From: JBCDCU01 sp039180865
Lineage (GTDB): Bacteria; Pseudomonadota; Alphaproteobacteria; Rhizobiales; JACESI01
Direction: 5' to 3'
Assembly (NCBI GenBank): GCA_039180865.1
Contig: JBCDCZ010000053.1
Coordinates: 1 to 19,648 of the forward strand
DNA length: 19,648 nucleotides
Shown: one piece after another, positions 7,183 through 14,043 of the stretch
Numbering within the stretch: the stretch's first letter is position 1
How the letters are laid out: each line of letters begins with the position of its first letter
Program-made: the position numbers and the translations under genes
The notes under the pieces: generated by a model
Seen by the model: only the letters and a program-made list of their open reading frames with translations
Told to the model about the DNA's origin: nothing
Database searches by the model: none

Positions 7183-7779
7183 GTGAAGAACCGAAATCAA
7201 AAAGAGAGCCAAACACGCGCACGCGATGCCGGCGCAACCCGTGCCGCGATCCTTGAGGCCGCGCGTCTGGTTTTTTCAATCCACGGCTTTGACGGCGCCG
7301 GGACCCGCGACATCGCCCAAAAAGCAGGCTGCAACGTCGCCCTCATCAACCGTTACTTCGGAAGCAAGGCAGAGCTTTTTCGAGAAGTGATGGAGCATTG
7401 CATTGATCTTAAGCCGCTTGCCGATGTTTCGGCAGACGATCTTCCGGCGCAACTCGCCAAGATCGCCCTTTCGAAACAAAAACACCCGTCAAAATTCGAT
7501 CCGATGTTTGCGGCTATTCGGTCTTCTTCATCTGAAGACGCCCAACAGATCGTGAAAGAAGAAATGGGAAATCCGATGGTTGCTGAACTGGCAGCCCAGC
7601 TTGGCGGCAAAGATGCGGAGATACGCGCGGCACTTATCTTAAGCGTTCTCGCCGGGTTCGATGTGGCGCGTCATCTGATCGGTCCGGACGCACTCGATCC
7701 CGCCAATGATGAACTCCTGCAGCCGCGACTTGAAGCTGCGATCCGGGCTATCCTCGAGCCGACTAAAACCACCGGCTAA
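7183..7779 (+). CDS. TetR/AcrR family transcriptional regulator
   Basis: A 198-residue regulator. The N-terminal helix-turn-helix runs from about residue 19 to 66: AAILEAARLVFSIHGFDGAGTRDIAQKAG, then ALINRYFGSKAELF, which is the classic TetR signature. The C-terminal ~120 residues are the all-helical ligand-binding and dimerisation half; the ligand cannot be deduced. The start is taken as GTG at 7183. The frame stays open further upstream, but a start there would place the candidate operator inside the coding sequence and add non-TetR residues. No clear Shine-Dalgarno sequence precedes the GTG. It is divergent from the HD-domain gene and converges on the hemerythrin gene with only 6 bases between stops. 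Probable autorepressor and regulator of the HD gene. Confidence 0.88.
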   Translation: MKNRNQKESQTRARDAGATRAAILEAARLVFSIHGFDGAGTRDIAQKAGCNVALINRYFGSKAELFREVMEHCIDLKPLADVSADDLPAQLAKIALSKQKHPSKFDPMFAAIRSSSSEDAQQIVKEEMGNPMVAELAAQLGGKDAEIRAALILSVLAGFDVARHLIGPDALDPANDELLQPRLEAAIRAILEPTKTTG

Positions 7780-7785
7780 GCGACC

Positions 7786-8394
7786 TTATCCCCGCAGGCG
7801 ATAATGGAGAATGATTGGCACGGCGATTTCTTCTTCATCGCCGAGATGGCGGTCCAACAAGGCTTCGATCGCCTCGGTGATACCGTGAAGCGTGCCGACA
7901 GCATCGCGCAACTTTATGTCATCGTCACCCGCTACCTCAACGGCTTTCTCACCGACATCGATAAACGCGCTCAAAACCTGGTCGAGCGTCTCATGGTCCT
8001 TTTCCAGGATCTCAAGCCCACGGACAAACCGCGGATCGGCGGCTGAAAGCTCCGGAAAGTATTCGTGGTCCTCCCATGCATGGTGACCATGAAGGCTCCC
8101 AACCAGAGCATTGCCGAAACGGTAGAGCCGTGGGGCATATTCCTCCGGCTCGATCACACGGTCGAGTACAGCTTCCGCATCTTGTCTCAGAAGGTCCGCC
8201 AGACGGCGAAATATCTGATGGGCGCCGAGCCAGTTCTTTGTCATTTCCTTGAACCCCGGATGCGTCTCCCACATCTCACGCGGGTATTCAGAAAGGAGTA
8301 TGCGCATCTCCTCCGGCATATCGTCTTTGCGAATATCAAAGGAAAGACTGGTGGGGTCCATGCAAGATCCGTCTGCTCCGGGTTTCCATGCCAT
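7786..8394 (-). CDS. Hemerythrin-like HHE-domain protein
   Basis: A protein of 202 residues from the ATG at 8394. The four-helix HHE pattern is visible: His-59 (NWLGAHQIFRRL), the cluster LHGHHAWEDHEYFPEL (His-102, 104, 105, 110 and Glu-107/111), His-134 (EKDHETLD), and LLDRHLGDEEE (His-183, Glu-187) with His-198 near the C-terminus. Such proteins bind a di-iron centre and act in sensing or handling of oxygen, nitric oxide or iron; the exact role here is unknown. An in-frame TTG at 8427 would add 11 residues. AAGAGA lies 12 bases before the ATG, which is a weak ribosome binding site. It is the last gene of the VOC-nitrilase-hemerythrin run, 45 bases after the nitrilase stop. Confidence 0.87.
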   Translation of the reverse strand: MAWKPGADGSCMDPTSLSFDIRKDDMPEEMRILLSEYPREMWETHPGFKEMTKNWLGAHQIFRRLADLLRQDAEAVLDRVIEPEEYAPRLYRFGNALVGSLHGHHAWEDHEYFPELSAADPRFVRGLEILEKDHETLDQVLSAFIDVGEKAVEVAGDDDIKLRDAVGTLHGITEAIEALLDRHLGDEEEIAVPIILHYRLRG

Positions 8395-8439
8395 TTGAAC
8401 GACGGGTCTCTTAAGGTCAATGGGCAAAACCGGCCGATA

Positions 8440-9288
8440 TCAACCGGATATCAAGTCGATGCTGTAGTCATCCAGACGATCTTTCAGAAAGCTGTAATCA
8501 GACCGTGCTTTTGTGAGAACGCGACGGTCCAATGTAAGCGTTCGAAAGTCTTCATTCGTGTCCTCAAAACGGGTCGCCGGTGTCGTGTCATCCTGCCAGG
8601 GCGGGCAGAAGAGCGAGGCTCCAAAGTTTTCTCCCGCGCGATTTAAGGACAGGAAAAAGACCTGGTTTTCGAGCGCGCGCGTCACAACGAAAGCATGCCA
8701 AGAAGGAAAGCTCTTATCGCGGTAGTATGCGCCGCAATGGAGGACAAGATCCACCTTGTGATCAATCACCAGCGCGCGTGTGAGTTCCGGGATCCGGATG
8801 TCGTAACAGATGATCGGCGCGAGCCGGAAACCTTTGACATCAAACGTGAAAAGATGATCGCCGCGCTGGAAATACTCCTTTTCCATAGAGGCGCCGTATT
8901 GCGCGAGGTGGAGCTTGTCGTAATGCCCGACGAGATTGCCTTCCGGGTTCACAACGGCGATACAAATCGTTTTTCCGCCTTCGCTTTTTCGCGCGAAGCC
9001 GTAGGTAACAAAGACACCTTCTTGCGTAGCGATTTTCCGCCAGACACGAAATGACGGCCCGTCGAGCGGTTCGGCAAGTTGGTCAAGCCGGGAAAACGCC
9101 TCGCGCGAATAATCGAGGCTCGAGAGTTCCGGTAAAACCACGATATCGACCGGTGTCGCAGCTCGTTTGAGTGCAGCTCGAACTTTCTCCGCCGTCACCT
9201 CAAGATGCCGATCCCGCTCTTTCGGTGCGGTCATTTTCGGGACTGAAATCTGCCCGGCGAGAAGCGTCAGCGTGTCAGGTTTAGCCAT
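8440..9288 (-). CDS. Carbon-nitrogen hydrolase (nitrilase superfamily)
   Basis: A 282-residue cytoplasmic amidase-like enzyme. The Glu-Lys-Cys catalytic triad is visible: Glu-54 (VVLPELSSL), Lys-125 (HYDKLHLAQYG) and Cys-161 (PIICYDIRIPEL), with a second conserved Glu near 136-138 (MEKEYFQRG). The region around RALENQVFFLSLNRAG (204-219) matches the family's NQ-x(n)-NR pattern. Family members hydrolyse non-peptide C-N bonds in amides, omega-amides, carbamoyl compounds or nitriles; the substrate is unknown. The ATG at 9288 is preferred because AAGG lies 8 bases upstream; an ATG at 9315 and a TTG at 9318 are alternatives without a ribosome site. It sits between the VOC and hemerythrin genes on one strand with short gaps, so co-transcription is likely. 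Confidence 0.92.
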   Translation of the reverse strand: MAKPDTLTLLAGQISVPKMTAPKERDRHLEVTAEKVRAALKRAATPVDIVVLPELSSLDYSREAFSRLDQLAEPLDGPSFRVWRKIATQEGVFVTYGFARKSEGGKTICIAVVNPEGNLVGHYDKLHLAQYGASMEKEYFQRGDHLFTFDVKGFRLAPIICYDIRIPELTRALVIDHKVDLVLHCGAYYRDKSFPSWHAFVVTRALENQVFFLSLNRAGENFGASLFCPPWQDDTTPATRFEDTNEDFRTLTLDRRVLTKARSDYSFLKDRLDDYSIDLISG

Positions 9289-9318
9289 TAAACGGGCCTT
9301 TTTTTGCGCTAACATCAA

Positions 9319-9738
9319 TCATGCGTTGGCCACAACGGCATAGTCATAGGTTGTCACTTCGAGCCTGTTCTGATCGGGATCGGCAAAGTAGATCGACCAG
9401 GCGCGCCCATGATCGACGATATCAGCTCTTGTTAGTTCTTGCCCCTTGTCATCTTTGAGGTCGAGCACGTCGAGTTTTCCCAAAAACGCCAGGAAATCGT
9501 CGCCGGTTACCCGAAACGCAATCGTTGCATCCCGTGAAACCTCTCTTGCCTCGCGGGCAAAAAGGGCAAGCGTCGGGTGACCATCGCCACCCTCCAGGAT
9601 CAGTGGCCCCGTCGGGTGCTTTGCCCATTCTGCAAGGGGCGCATGGCGCCTTAGGCCTAATGTCTGATGGTACCAGTCGGCAGCCTTGTCGCGTTCTGCA
9701 ACTTCCACATGGACATGATCGATCCGAAGTGCCTGCAT
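9319..9738 (-). CDS. VOC (glyoxalase/dioxygenase fold) protein
   Basis: A 139-residue two-module VOC protein. Module one begins IDHVHVEVAERDKAADWYHQTLGL, with His-8 as the first metal-ligand position and His-54 in GHPTLALF as a possible second. Module two ends WSIYFADPDQNRLEVTTYD, with Glu-127 at the usual terminal metal-ligand site. The superfamily includes glyoxalase I, fosfomycin-resistance thiol transferases, bleomycin-binding proteins and extradiol dioxygenases; the reaction here is undetermined. The ATG is well supported by GAGG five bases upstream. It is the first gene of the run continuing into the nitrilase and hemerythrin genes, and its stop TGA directly abuts a possible nitrilase TTG start. 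Confidence 0.9.
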   Translation of the reverse strand: MQALRIDHVHVEVAERDKAADWYHQTLGLRRHAPLAEWAKHPTGPLILEGGDGHPTLALFAREAREVSRDATIAFRVTGDDFLAFLGKLDVLDLKDDKGQELTRADIVDHGRAWSIYFADPDQNRLEVTTYDYAVVANA

Positions 9739-9843
9739 CCTTCCCTCACTCTTTACTCGGGAGACTATCGCAGAATGCTACGTAATCGAAGTTCGAGTGT
9801 GCATGTCCATGCTATGCAGCGCTAAACGCCTTTGCGCGAGACT

Positions 9844-9878
9844 AAAAAAGGCGGGCAAGAGGAGACCTCCTGCCCGCC
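9844..9878 (-). terminator. Strong rho-independent terminator of the YHS gene
   Basis: On the minus strand, arms GGCGGGCA and TGCCCGCC (9871-9878 and 9850-9857) form a GC-rich stem, extended inward by partly complementary AGGAGG/CCTCT sequence, followed by six T (9844-9849). It lies about 60 bases beyond the stop of the YHS-domain gene and separates it from the VOC gene. Confidence 0.88.
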
Positions 9879-9938
9879 AATTCGATGAATGGTAATTGTC
9901 AGCGCCGGTCTACGATGAAGCGCGGCGCTTCTCTCCAA

Positions 9939-10496
9939 TTAGTGTGTGCCGTAGACGGCAGCAGCTTCTTTCACCGGTGCGTTTGCAATCTCGAAATCCG
10001 GAACGGCCATGTCGCTTGCAGGAGCTGCTTCAAGCTCTTTCCACTTTGTGTCAGCCTCTACAATGCTTCCTGGTACATCCTCTTCCCAAAGGGCAACGAC
10101 CTTCTGGCGGATGTTGAGGTAAAGCTTGCCATCGACAATGCGCCACAAGTCCGGATGTGACGGAACCTTCAGGCCCATTTTAACGCCGAATGCGCAGTGA
10201 CCGTCATATTGCGGCGCGTACTTTTCTGGATTGGCGAGAAAGCGCTCGCGGTTCTCAACGCTTGAGAAAGCGAACTTAGCGCCGTTCCACTCCGCGCTGA
10301 TTGATGATTTGCCTGGAACGGCAGCAGGCTGCTTTTCGCCAAAAGGTGCCTGTTCCAGGTCGAAATAGGCAACAACATCATAGCCCGATACGGCGAAGCC
10401 GGTTGGATCGACATATTGCTCACCGGCAAAAGACGGTGCTGCCGTCAATGCCAGCATGGAAACGCCAAGTGCTGCTTTCTTGATGTGTTTGATCAT
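9939..10496 (-). CDS. Exported YHS-domain protein
   Basis: A 185-residue protein. The signal peptide is clear: MIKHIKKAA, then a hydrophobic core GVSMLALTAAPSFA with cleavage expected after Ala-24. The YHS domain follows at about 29-100: VDPTGFAVSGYDVVAYFDL, then KFAFSSVENRERFLANPEKYAPQYDGHC, and a family-typical continuation DLWRIVDGKLYLN near residues 116-129. YHS domains occur in metal-handling proteins, and this exported short form is common in proteobacteria without an assigned reaction. The start is supported by AAGGGAG about seven bases upstream of the ATG. It is flanked by its own terminator and a ~170-base upstream gap, so it is likely monocistronic. A C-terminal Ala/Pro-rich tail (about 145-185) shows no domain. 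Confidence 0.92.
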   Translation of the reverse strand: MIKHIKKAALGVSMLALTAAPSFAGEQYVDPTGFAVSGYDVVAYFDLEQAPFGEKQPAAVPGKSSISAEWNGAKFAFSSVENRERFLANPEKYAPQYDGHCAFGVKMGLKVPSHPDLWRIVDGKLYLNIRQKVVALWEEDVPGSIVEADTKWKELEAAPASDMAVPDFEIANAPVKEAAAVYGTH

Positions 10497-10667
10497 CCCT
10501 GAACTCCCTTTTTGAGTGATTTTGTGCGTGGGTTTCGAGGATGGGTTTATCAGAGAGATCTTCAGATCGATTTAAGAGAAAGTATCGAATTTTTTAACAG
10601 AATTTACGTTACTTTTACCGGAAAGAAGTTAAGCATCATCGGCGGTGTTCGGTCATCATCAGAGCAG

Positions 10668-11162
10668 TTAGGCTGCTTTTCTAAGGACCACGCGAATGAA
10701 TTTTGACGCCGAGCGGAAGTGGCTTGGTCCGGCCGCTTCAGCCCATCGACCGGGCGTCCATTTGTTGTACGCTCCTTTCATCGAGCCGCCATAAAGCGCC
10801 TCCTCGGAGAGACTTTCAATGAACGCTTCCAGCTTTGCATTGCGGTCCCGCAGCATCCTGACGGCGTCCGCCCAGCCGATCCCGGCCTGATTTTCCCTCA
10901 AGTCAGCATTGTAGCGCTTGAGATCGTTCCACTTATAACCTTCAGCCGGAAAGTGGACCTTCTTATCCGCCTGCCCGTCCTGATACCAGCCAAGAAAGAG
11001 ATCGATCCAATGGGCGCGGTGGGCGATTACATCTTTAATTGATGTGTCTTCTTCGCGCTTCGCCATCGCAACACTTTCGTCAAGCACATCGATCAGCTTC
11101 GCAAGCTTGTCGAACTCCTTGCGGGTAATTTGAAGCAGGTCCGCCTTGTTCGTTGCAGCCAC
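10668..11162 (-). CDS. ClbS/DfsB family four-helix-bundle protein (DUF1706)
   Basis: A 164-residue cytoplasmic protein. The N-terminus AATNKADLLQITRKEFDKL, the segment TSIKDVIAHRAHWIDLFLGWY (about 41-61), PAEGYKWNDLKRYNADL (72-88) and the C-terminal TPGRWAEAAGPSHFRSASKF are the hallmarks of the ClbS/DfsB (DUF1706) family, a DinB-like four-helix bundle. ClbS of colibactin producers protects the host from its own genotoxin by opening the reactive cyclopropane; most family members, including this one, lie outside such clusters and have no proven substrate. No colibactin synthesis genes are visible here. The start is GTG, fixed by GGGAG six bases upstream. It follows the EamA transporter gene by 73 bases on the same strand. 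Confidence 0.9.
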   Translation of the reverse strand: MAATNKADLLQITRKEFDKLAKLIDVLDESVAMAKREEDTSIKDVIAHRAHWIDLFLGWYQDGQADKKVHFPAEGYKWNDLKRYNADLRENQAGIGWADAVRMLRDRNAKLEAFIESLSEEALYGGSMKGAYNKWTPGRWAEAAGPSHFRSASKFIRVVLRKAA

Positions 11163-11173
11163 GATGTTCTCCC
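11163..11173 (-). promoter_or_regulatory. Ribosome binding site that fixes the GTG start of the ClbS-like gene
   Basis: GGGAG (11169-11173 on the minus strand) lies six bases before the GTG at 11162, and no in-frame ATG lies nearby. The alignment of the following residues with the family N-terminus supports the same start. Confidence 0.8.
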
Positions 11174-11235
11174 GTTTGTCCTACAACTAGGGGGATTATG
11201 GAGCGACCGCATTGATTGAAGTCAGCGGCACCATC

Positions 11236-12168
11236 CTAAGCAGCCCTCACCCGCGCAGCCCTTCTGATCCATCTCGCGCTAAAACCGGAAGCAGCAACCA
11301 TAAAACCAATCGCAATCACCGCCATTCCGATAAGTTCAGCTGGTGTTGGCCATGCCGCGCCGAAGAAGGCTGCGATCAGCAGCGCGACTGCCGGCGTGAA
11401 GGTCGGAAGAAGGGCTGCTGTCTGGGCCGACAGGGCCCGCAAAGCACCAATAAGCGCGATGACACTCAAAACACCGCCGACAAGTCCTTGCATCAAAGCC
11501 TGGAAGAGGATGCTCTCAACGGGCGTCACTGCCATAGCGCCATAAACAACCGGTCCAAGCACAATGAGCGAGGCAACAGACGAGCCCGCAGAAACCGCAA
11601 GCGTGCCCGACAGGAACGGGATCTGCCAGTGCTTCAAAAGCACCGTATAGGCGCCCCACATGGCACCCGCGAGACTGAAGAAAATCGTGCCGCGCAACCA
11701 TTCTACAGAAAGGCCGGATGTCTCAAAGCCGACAAGCACAGCAAGACCGGAAAACATGATGAGCGCTCCGAATATGCGGGGACGCGTCACCGCCTCGCCC
11801 AAGAGAAGCCGCCCGAAAAAAGCAGCACTCATAAACACTGCGACCGGGGCAAACAGAAGCCCGTGCGAGAGCGGAGCATACGAATAGCCTGAAACCGCCA
11901 TGACGCCGAATACCGGGCCGCCAAGAAAGATCAATACAGCGAGGCGGTGAAGCGGGACCGGTGAACGCCGTCTCTTCATGAGAAAGACCGCCAGCACAGG
12001 AAGCGCGATCAATCCCGGCACCGAAAAGCGCAGAAACGACAGAACCTCCGGCGCAAGCCCTTCATCGATCCCATGCTTTGCGGCGACATTGTAGGCCGAC
12101 CAGCAGAGCACGGTGAGCGCGCCTAGTGCCGGACCCACAGTGGAAGCAAATGGTGTTCTGGTGTTCAT
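11236..12168 (-). CDS. EamA/DMT superfamily transporter
   Basis: A 310-residue inner-membrane protein with about ten hydrophobic helices in two similar halves of five. The first half begins ALGALTVLCWSAYNVAAKHG. The second begins around residue 160 with GTIFFSLAGAMWGAYTVLLKHW, repeating the W-x-Y/x-VxxKH pattern typical of EamA duplications. DMT proteins export amino acids, metabolites or drugs; the substrate is not readable. The C-terminal tail is Arg-rich (positive-inside). The ATG has AAGAGG about five bases upstream. It is divergent from the LysR gene across a 101-base region carrying a LysR-like inverted repeat, so regulation by that protein is likely. Read-through into the ClbS-like gene is possible. 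Confidence 0.93.
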   Translation of the reverse strand: MNTRTPFASTVGPALGALTVLCWSAYNVAAKHGIDEGLAPEVLSFLRFSVPGLIALPVLAVFLMKRRRSPVPLHRLAVLIFLGGPVFGVMAVSGYSYAPLSHGLLFAPVAVFMSAAFFGRLLLGEAVTRPRIFGALIMFSGLAVLVGFETSGLSVEWLRGTIFFSLAGAMWGAYTVLLKHWQIPFLSGTLAVSAGSSVASLIVLGPVVYGAMAVTPVESILFQALMQGLVGGVLSVIALIGALRALSAQTAALLPTFTPAVALLIAAFFGAAWPTPAELIGMAVIAIGFMVAASGFSARWIRRAARVRAA

Positions 12169-12212
12169 CTCGGCCTCTTTTCAATTAAGACCGTTTCAAA
12201 CTAGCTGTCGTA

Positions 12213-12237
12213 TTCAATACTTTCCAATGCTATTGAA
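12213..12237. promoter_or_regulatory. Perfect inverted repeat, candidate LysR binding site
   Basis: TTCAATA (12213-12219) and TATTGAA (12231-12237) are perfect inverse complements separated by 11 bases. The site lies midway in the 101-base region between the divergent EamA and LysR genes. LysR regulators usually bind an interrupted dyad of about this span between themselves and a divergent target. Confidence 0.65.
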
Positions 12238-12269
12238 CACTCAGATCTATACCTTTGAGGCATTTAATA

Positions 12270-13157
12270 ATGGAACTCCGCCACCTTCGCTATTTCGTCG
12301 CCGTTGCCGATCATGGCGGGATCAGCCATGCAGCCGAGCGCCTTCGGATCGCGCAACCGGCGGTCTCGCGGCAGATCCGTGATCTTGAGGCCGAACTCGG
12401 CGTTGATCTTTTGATCCGAGACGGACGCCGTGTTGTCTTGAGCGATGCGGGACAGGCTTTCGCGAAAAAAGCGCGGGCGATCCTCGAAGAGGCCGAGGCA
12501 GCAGCGGATGAAGCCCGCAACATTGCGCGCGGATCCGCCGGGCGTCTCAGGATCGGGCTTCTTGAGAGTGCCGCCTGGTCCGGACATTTGCCGATCACAA
12601 TGAACCTTTATGCCCGCCGCTATCCGAATGTTCAGCTCGACATTCAGCCGATGAGTTCGATTGATCAGATCGATGCGCTTCTTGCTGGTGAGATCGATGC
12701 TGGCTTTGTCTATCGCCAGGATACTCTGTCCGACGATGCTCTCACTGTTCTTCCGTTACGCACCGACGATGTGGTTCTGGCCGCATCCAAAGAACTCGTC
12801 TTCGACCATGACGGCCCGCTAGACCTTGATGACATTGACGGACTTCCACTTGTCGCCTTTCCGCGTGCGGCGGCCCCCGCCTATTACGATAAACTGTCCA
12901 AGGCGCAGTCTGACATCGGCCTCTCTCCGTTCGTTGCCCAGGAAGCAACCAATGAGACGACCATGTTGAGCCTCGTTTCCGCTGGTGTCGGCTGTGCCTT
13001 CGTGAATTCCGCCAATATTGAGAGGCCGCCAAACCGGGTTCAGTTCCGCGAGGTGAAAGGACTTAGCGTTCCAATTGAGTTTCTCTTCATCGCCGGAAAG
13101 CCGCCTGGCACGCTCGTCACCAATATGATCGAGATCGTCGAATCTATTGATGCCTGA
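12270..13157 (+). CDS. LysR family transcriptional regulator
   Basis: A 295-residue regulator. Residues 1-60 form the winged helix-turn-helix: MELRHLRYFVAVADHGGISHAAERL, AQPAVSRQIRDLEAELG, then LLIRDGRRVVLSDAGQAF, the standard LysR signature. A linker helix (about 62-85) leads into a periplasmic-binding-protein-like effector domain from about residue 90 (GRLRIGLLESAAWSGHLP) to the end. The effector is unknown. I chose the ATG at 12270 over the in-frame TTG at 12255 because family alignment begins at MELRHLRYF. It is divergent from the EamA gene and followed on the same strand by the SnoaL-like gene, and it probably regulates both. Confidence 0.94.
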   Translation: MELRHLRYFVAVADHGGISHAAERLRIAQPAVSRQIRDLEAELGVDLLIRDGRRVVLSDAGQAFAKKARAILEEAEAAADEARNIARGSAGRLRIGLLESAAWSGHLPITMNLYARRYPNVQLDIQPMSSIDQIDALLAGEIDAGFVYRQDTLSDDALTVLPLRTDDVVLAASKELVFDHDGPLDLDDIDGLPLVAFPRAAAPAYYDKLSKAQSDIGLSPFVAQEATNETTMLSLVSAGVGCAFVNSANIERPPNRVQFREVKGLSVPIEFLFIAGKPPGTLVTNMIEIVESIDA

Positions 13158-13161
13158 AAAG

Positions 13162-13173
13162 TATTGAATCAAT
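13162..13173. promoter_or_regulatory. Second TATTGAA-type element ahead of the SnoaL gene
   Basis: TATTGAA (13162-13168) repeats the right arm of the LysR-type dyad exactly and lies within ATTGA-A-TCAAT (13163-13173), a perfect 5-base inverted repeat around one base. It sits just after the lysR stop, about 80 bases before the SnoaL start, where a promoter is expected. It may be a second regulator site. Confidence 0.4.
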
Positions 13174-13250
13174 CGTTATTCAGAATTTTTATTTATTCAT
13201 CATTCGTGTCACTTTCCAGTCAACGAACACACCGGATGGAGAGACACACA

Positions 13251-13907
13251 ATGACACGCTTTTTTGAAACAACGACCGCAACTTCGATCCCCGCAGGCAT
13301 CTCAACTGCAATCGTGACAGGAATTTCGTCTGCCTTTTCAATCGCAATGATGGGCCTTGCAGTCGCAGGCCTTGTGATTGCGCTTGATGCAACCGCCCAT
13401 GCAGCGAAAGCCGCGAACCTCGCAGGTTCACCGATCACAGCAGAGACTCTCGTCGATCAGGCGGAGATCGTGCGGATTGCCGACGCGCTCGATGCAGCGG
13501 TGGACGCCAAAGACTGGAACCTTTCCCGCTCTTTATTCACCGAAACCATCGATGTTGACTTTACCTCCCTTGTCGGCGGCGAACCTGCATCGATCCCGGC
13601 CGATGCGCTGATCCAGGGTTGGTCTTCGAACCTGACGGCTGAGAAGACATCGTTCCACCTGCGTGGCAATCACCGCGTGACATTCACCGGAGCGAATTCA
13701 GCCACGATGCTTTCGCACGGTTATGCCTGGAACCGCATGGAGCGCGGCGCTCTTGAAGAAAACGGCGGCAACGCGCTTTGGGAAGTCTGGGGTACCTATG
13801 TGCACAACTTCGTTCGCACCGAAGACGGCTGGAAGATTTCAAGCATGACGTTTACGGCAACTGCCGAGCGCGGCAATCCCTTCGTACGGAACACACCGGG
13901 AAGCTAA
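13251..13907 (+). CDS. Exported SnoaL-like / NTF2-fold protein
   Basis: A 218-residue protein. A long N-terminus (about 52 residues) contains a hydrophobic stretch (residues 25-46, SSAFSIAMMGLAVAGLVIAL) ending DATAHAA, which looks like an extended signal peptide or a membrane anchor. The SnoaL/NTF2 cone fold follows at about 67-205: VDQAEIVRIADALDAAVDAKDWN, LFTETIDVDFTSL, TSFHLRGNHRVTF and WGTYVHNFVRTEDGWKISSM, the usual SnoaL_4 pattern. Members may be isomerases or small-molecule binders; no reaction can be assigned. The ATG at 13251 is supported by GGAGAG about 7 bases upstream. It follows lysR on the same strand with a 93-base gap that repeats the LysR-type half-site. Confidence 0.85.
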   Translation: MTRFFETTTATSIPAGISTAIVTGISSAFSIAMMGLAVAGLVIALDATAHAAKAANLAGSPITAETLVDQAEIVRIADALDAAVDAKDWNLSRSLFTETIDVDFTSLVGGEPASIPADALIQGWSSNLTAEKTSFHLRGNHRVTFTGANSATMLSHGYAWNRMERGALEENGGNALWEVWGTYVHNFVRTEDGWKISSMTFTATAERGNPFVRNTPGS

Positions 13908-13933
13908 GAGACCTTTTAGAAAACAGTCTACGG

Positions 13934-13960
13934 GCGGGCGGCTTTAAATCGCCCGCTTGC
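13934..13960 (+). terminator. Probable terminator of the SnoaL gene
   Basis: GCGGGCG (13934-13940) and CGCCCGC (13950-13956) form a perfect 7-base GC-rich stem around a 9-base loop, followed by TTGCCTTTA, which is only moderately T-rich. It lies 27 bases after the SnoaL stop and before the next gene on the same strand. Confidence 0.6.
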
Positions 13961-14043
13961 CTTTATGGTCCCTTCCCTTGCATTTGATCGCTGAGGCGTT
14001 CAATGGCACACTCCCGGGAAAATCGCAGTCAGGGGATGGTGCC

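Noticed and set aside
8065..8646. 193-codon plus-strand frame opposite the hemerythrin and nitrilase genes
   Set aside because: It spans the antisense of two well-supported genes and has no recognisable domain.
10663..10681. Hairpin AGCAG-TTAGG-CTGCT followed by TTTT on the plus strand
   Set aside because: It overlaps the end of the minus-strand ClbS-like gene and no plus-strand gene lies upstream, so it is probably chance.
11212..11892. 226-codon plus-strand frame opposite the EamA gene
   Set aside because: The product is low-complexity and rich in Arg, Lys, His and Asn, as expected from the antisense of a membrane protein; no ribosome site.
13957..14043. In-frame TTG extension of the large exported protein
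   Set aside because: It would bury the signal peptide 29 residues inside, and it begins in the terminator hairpin; the ATG at 14044 has AGGGG at correct spacing.
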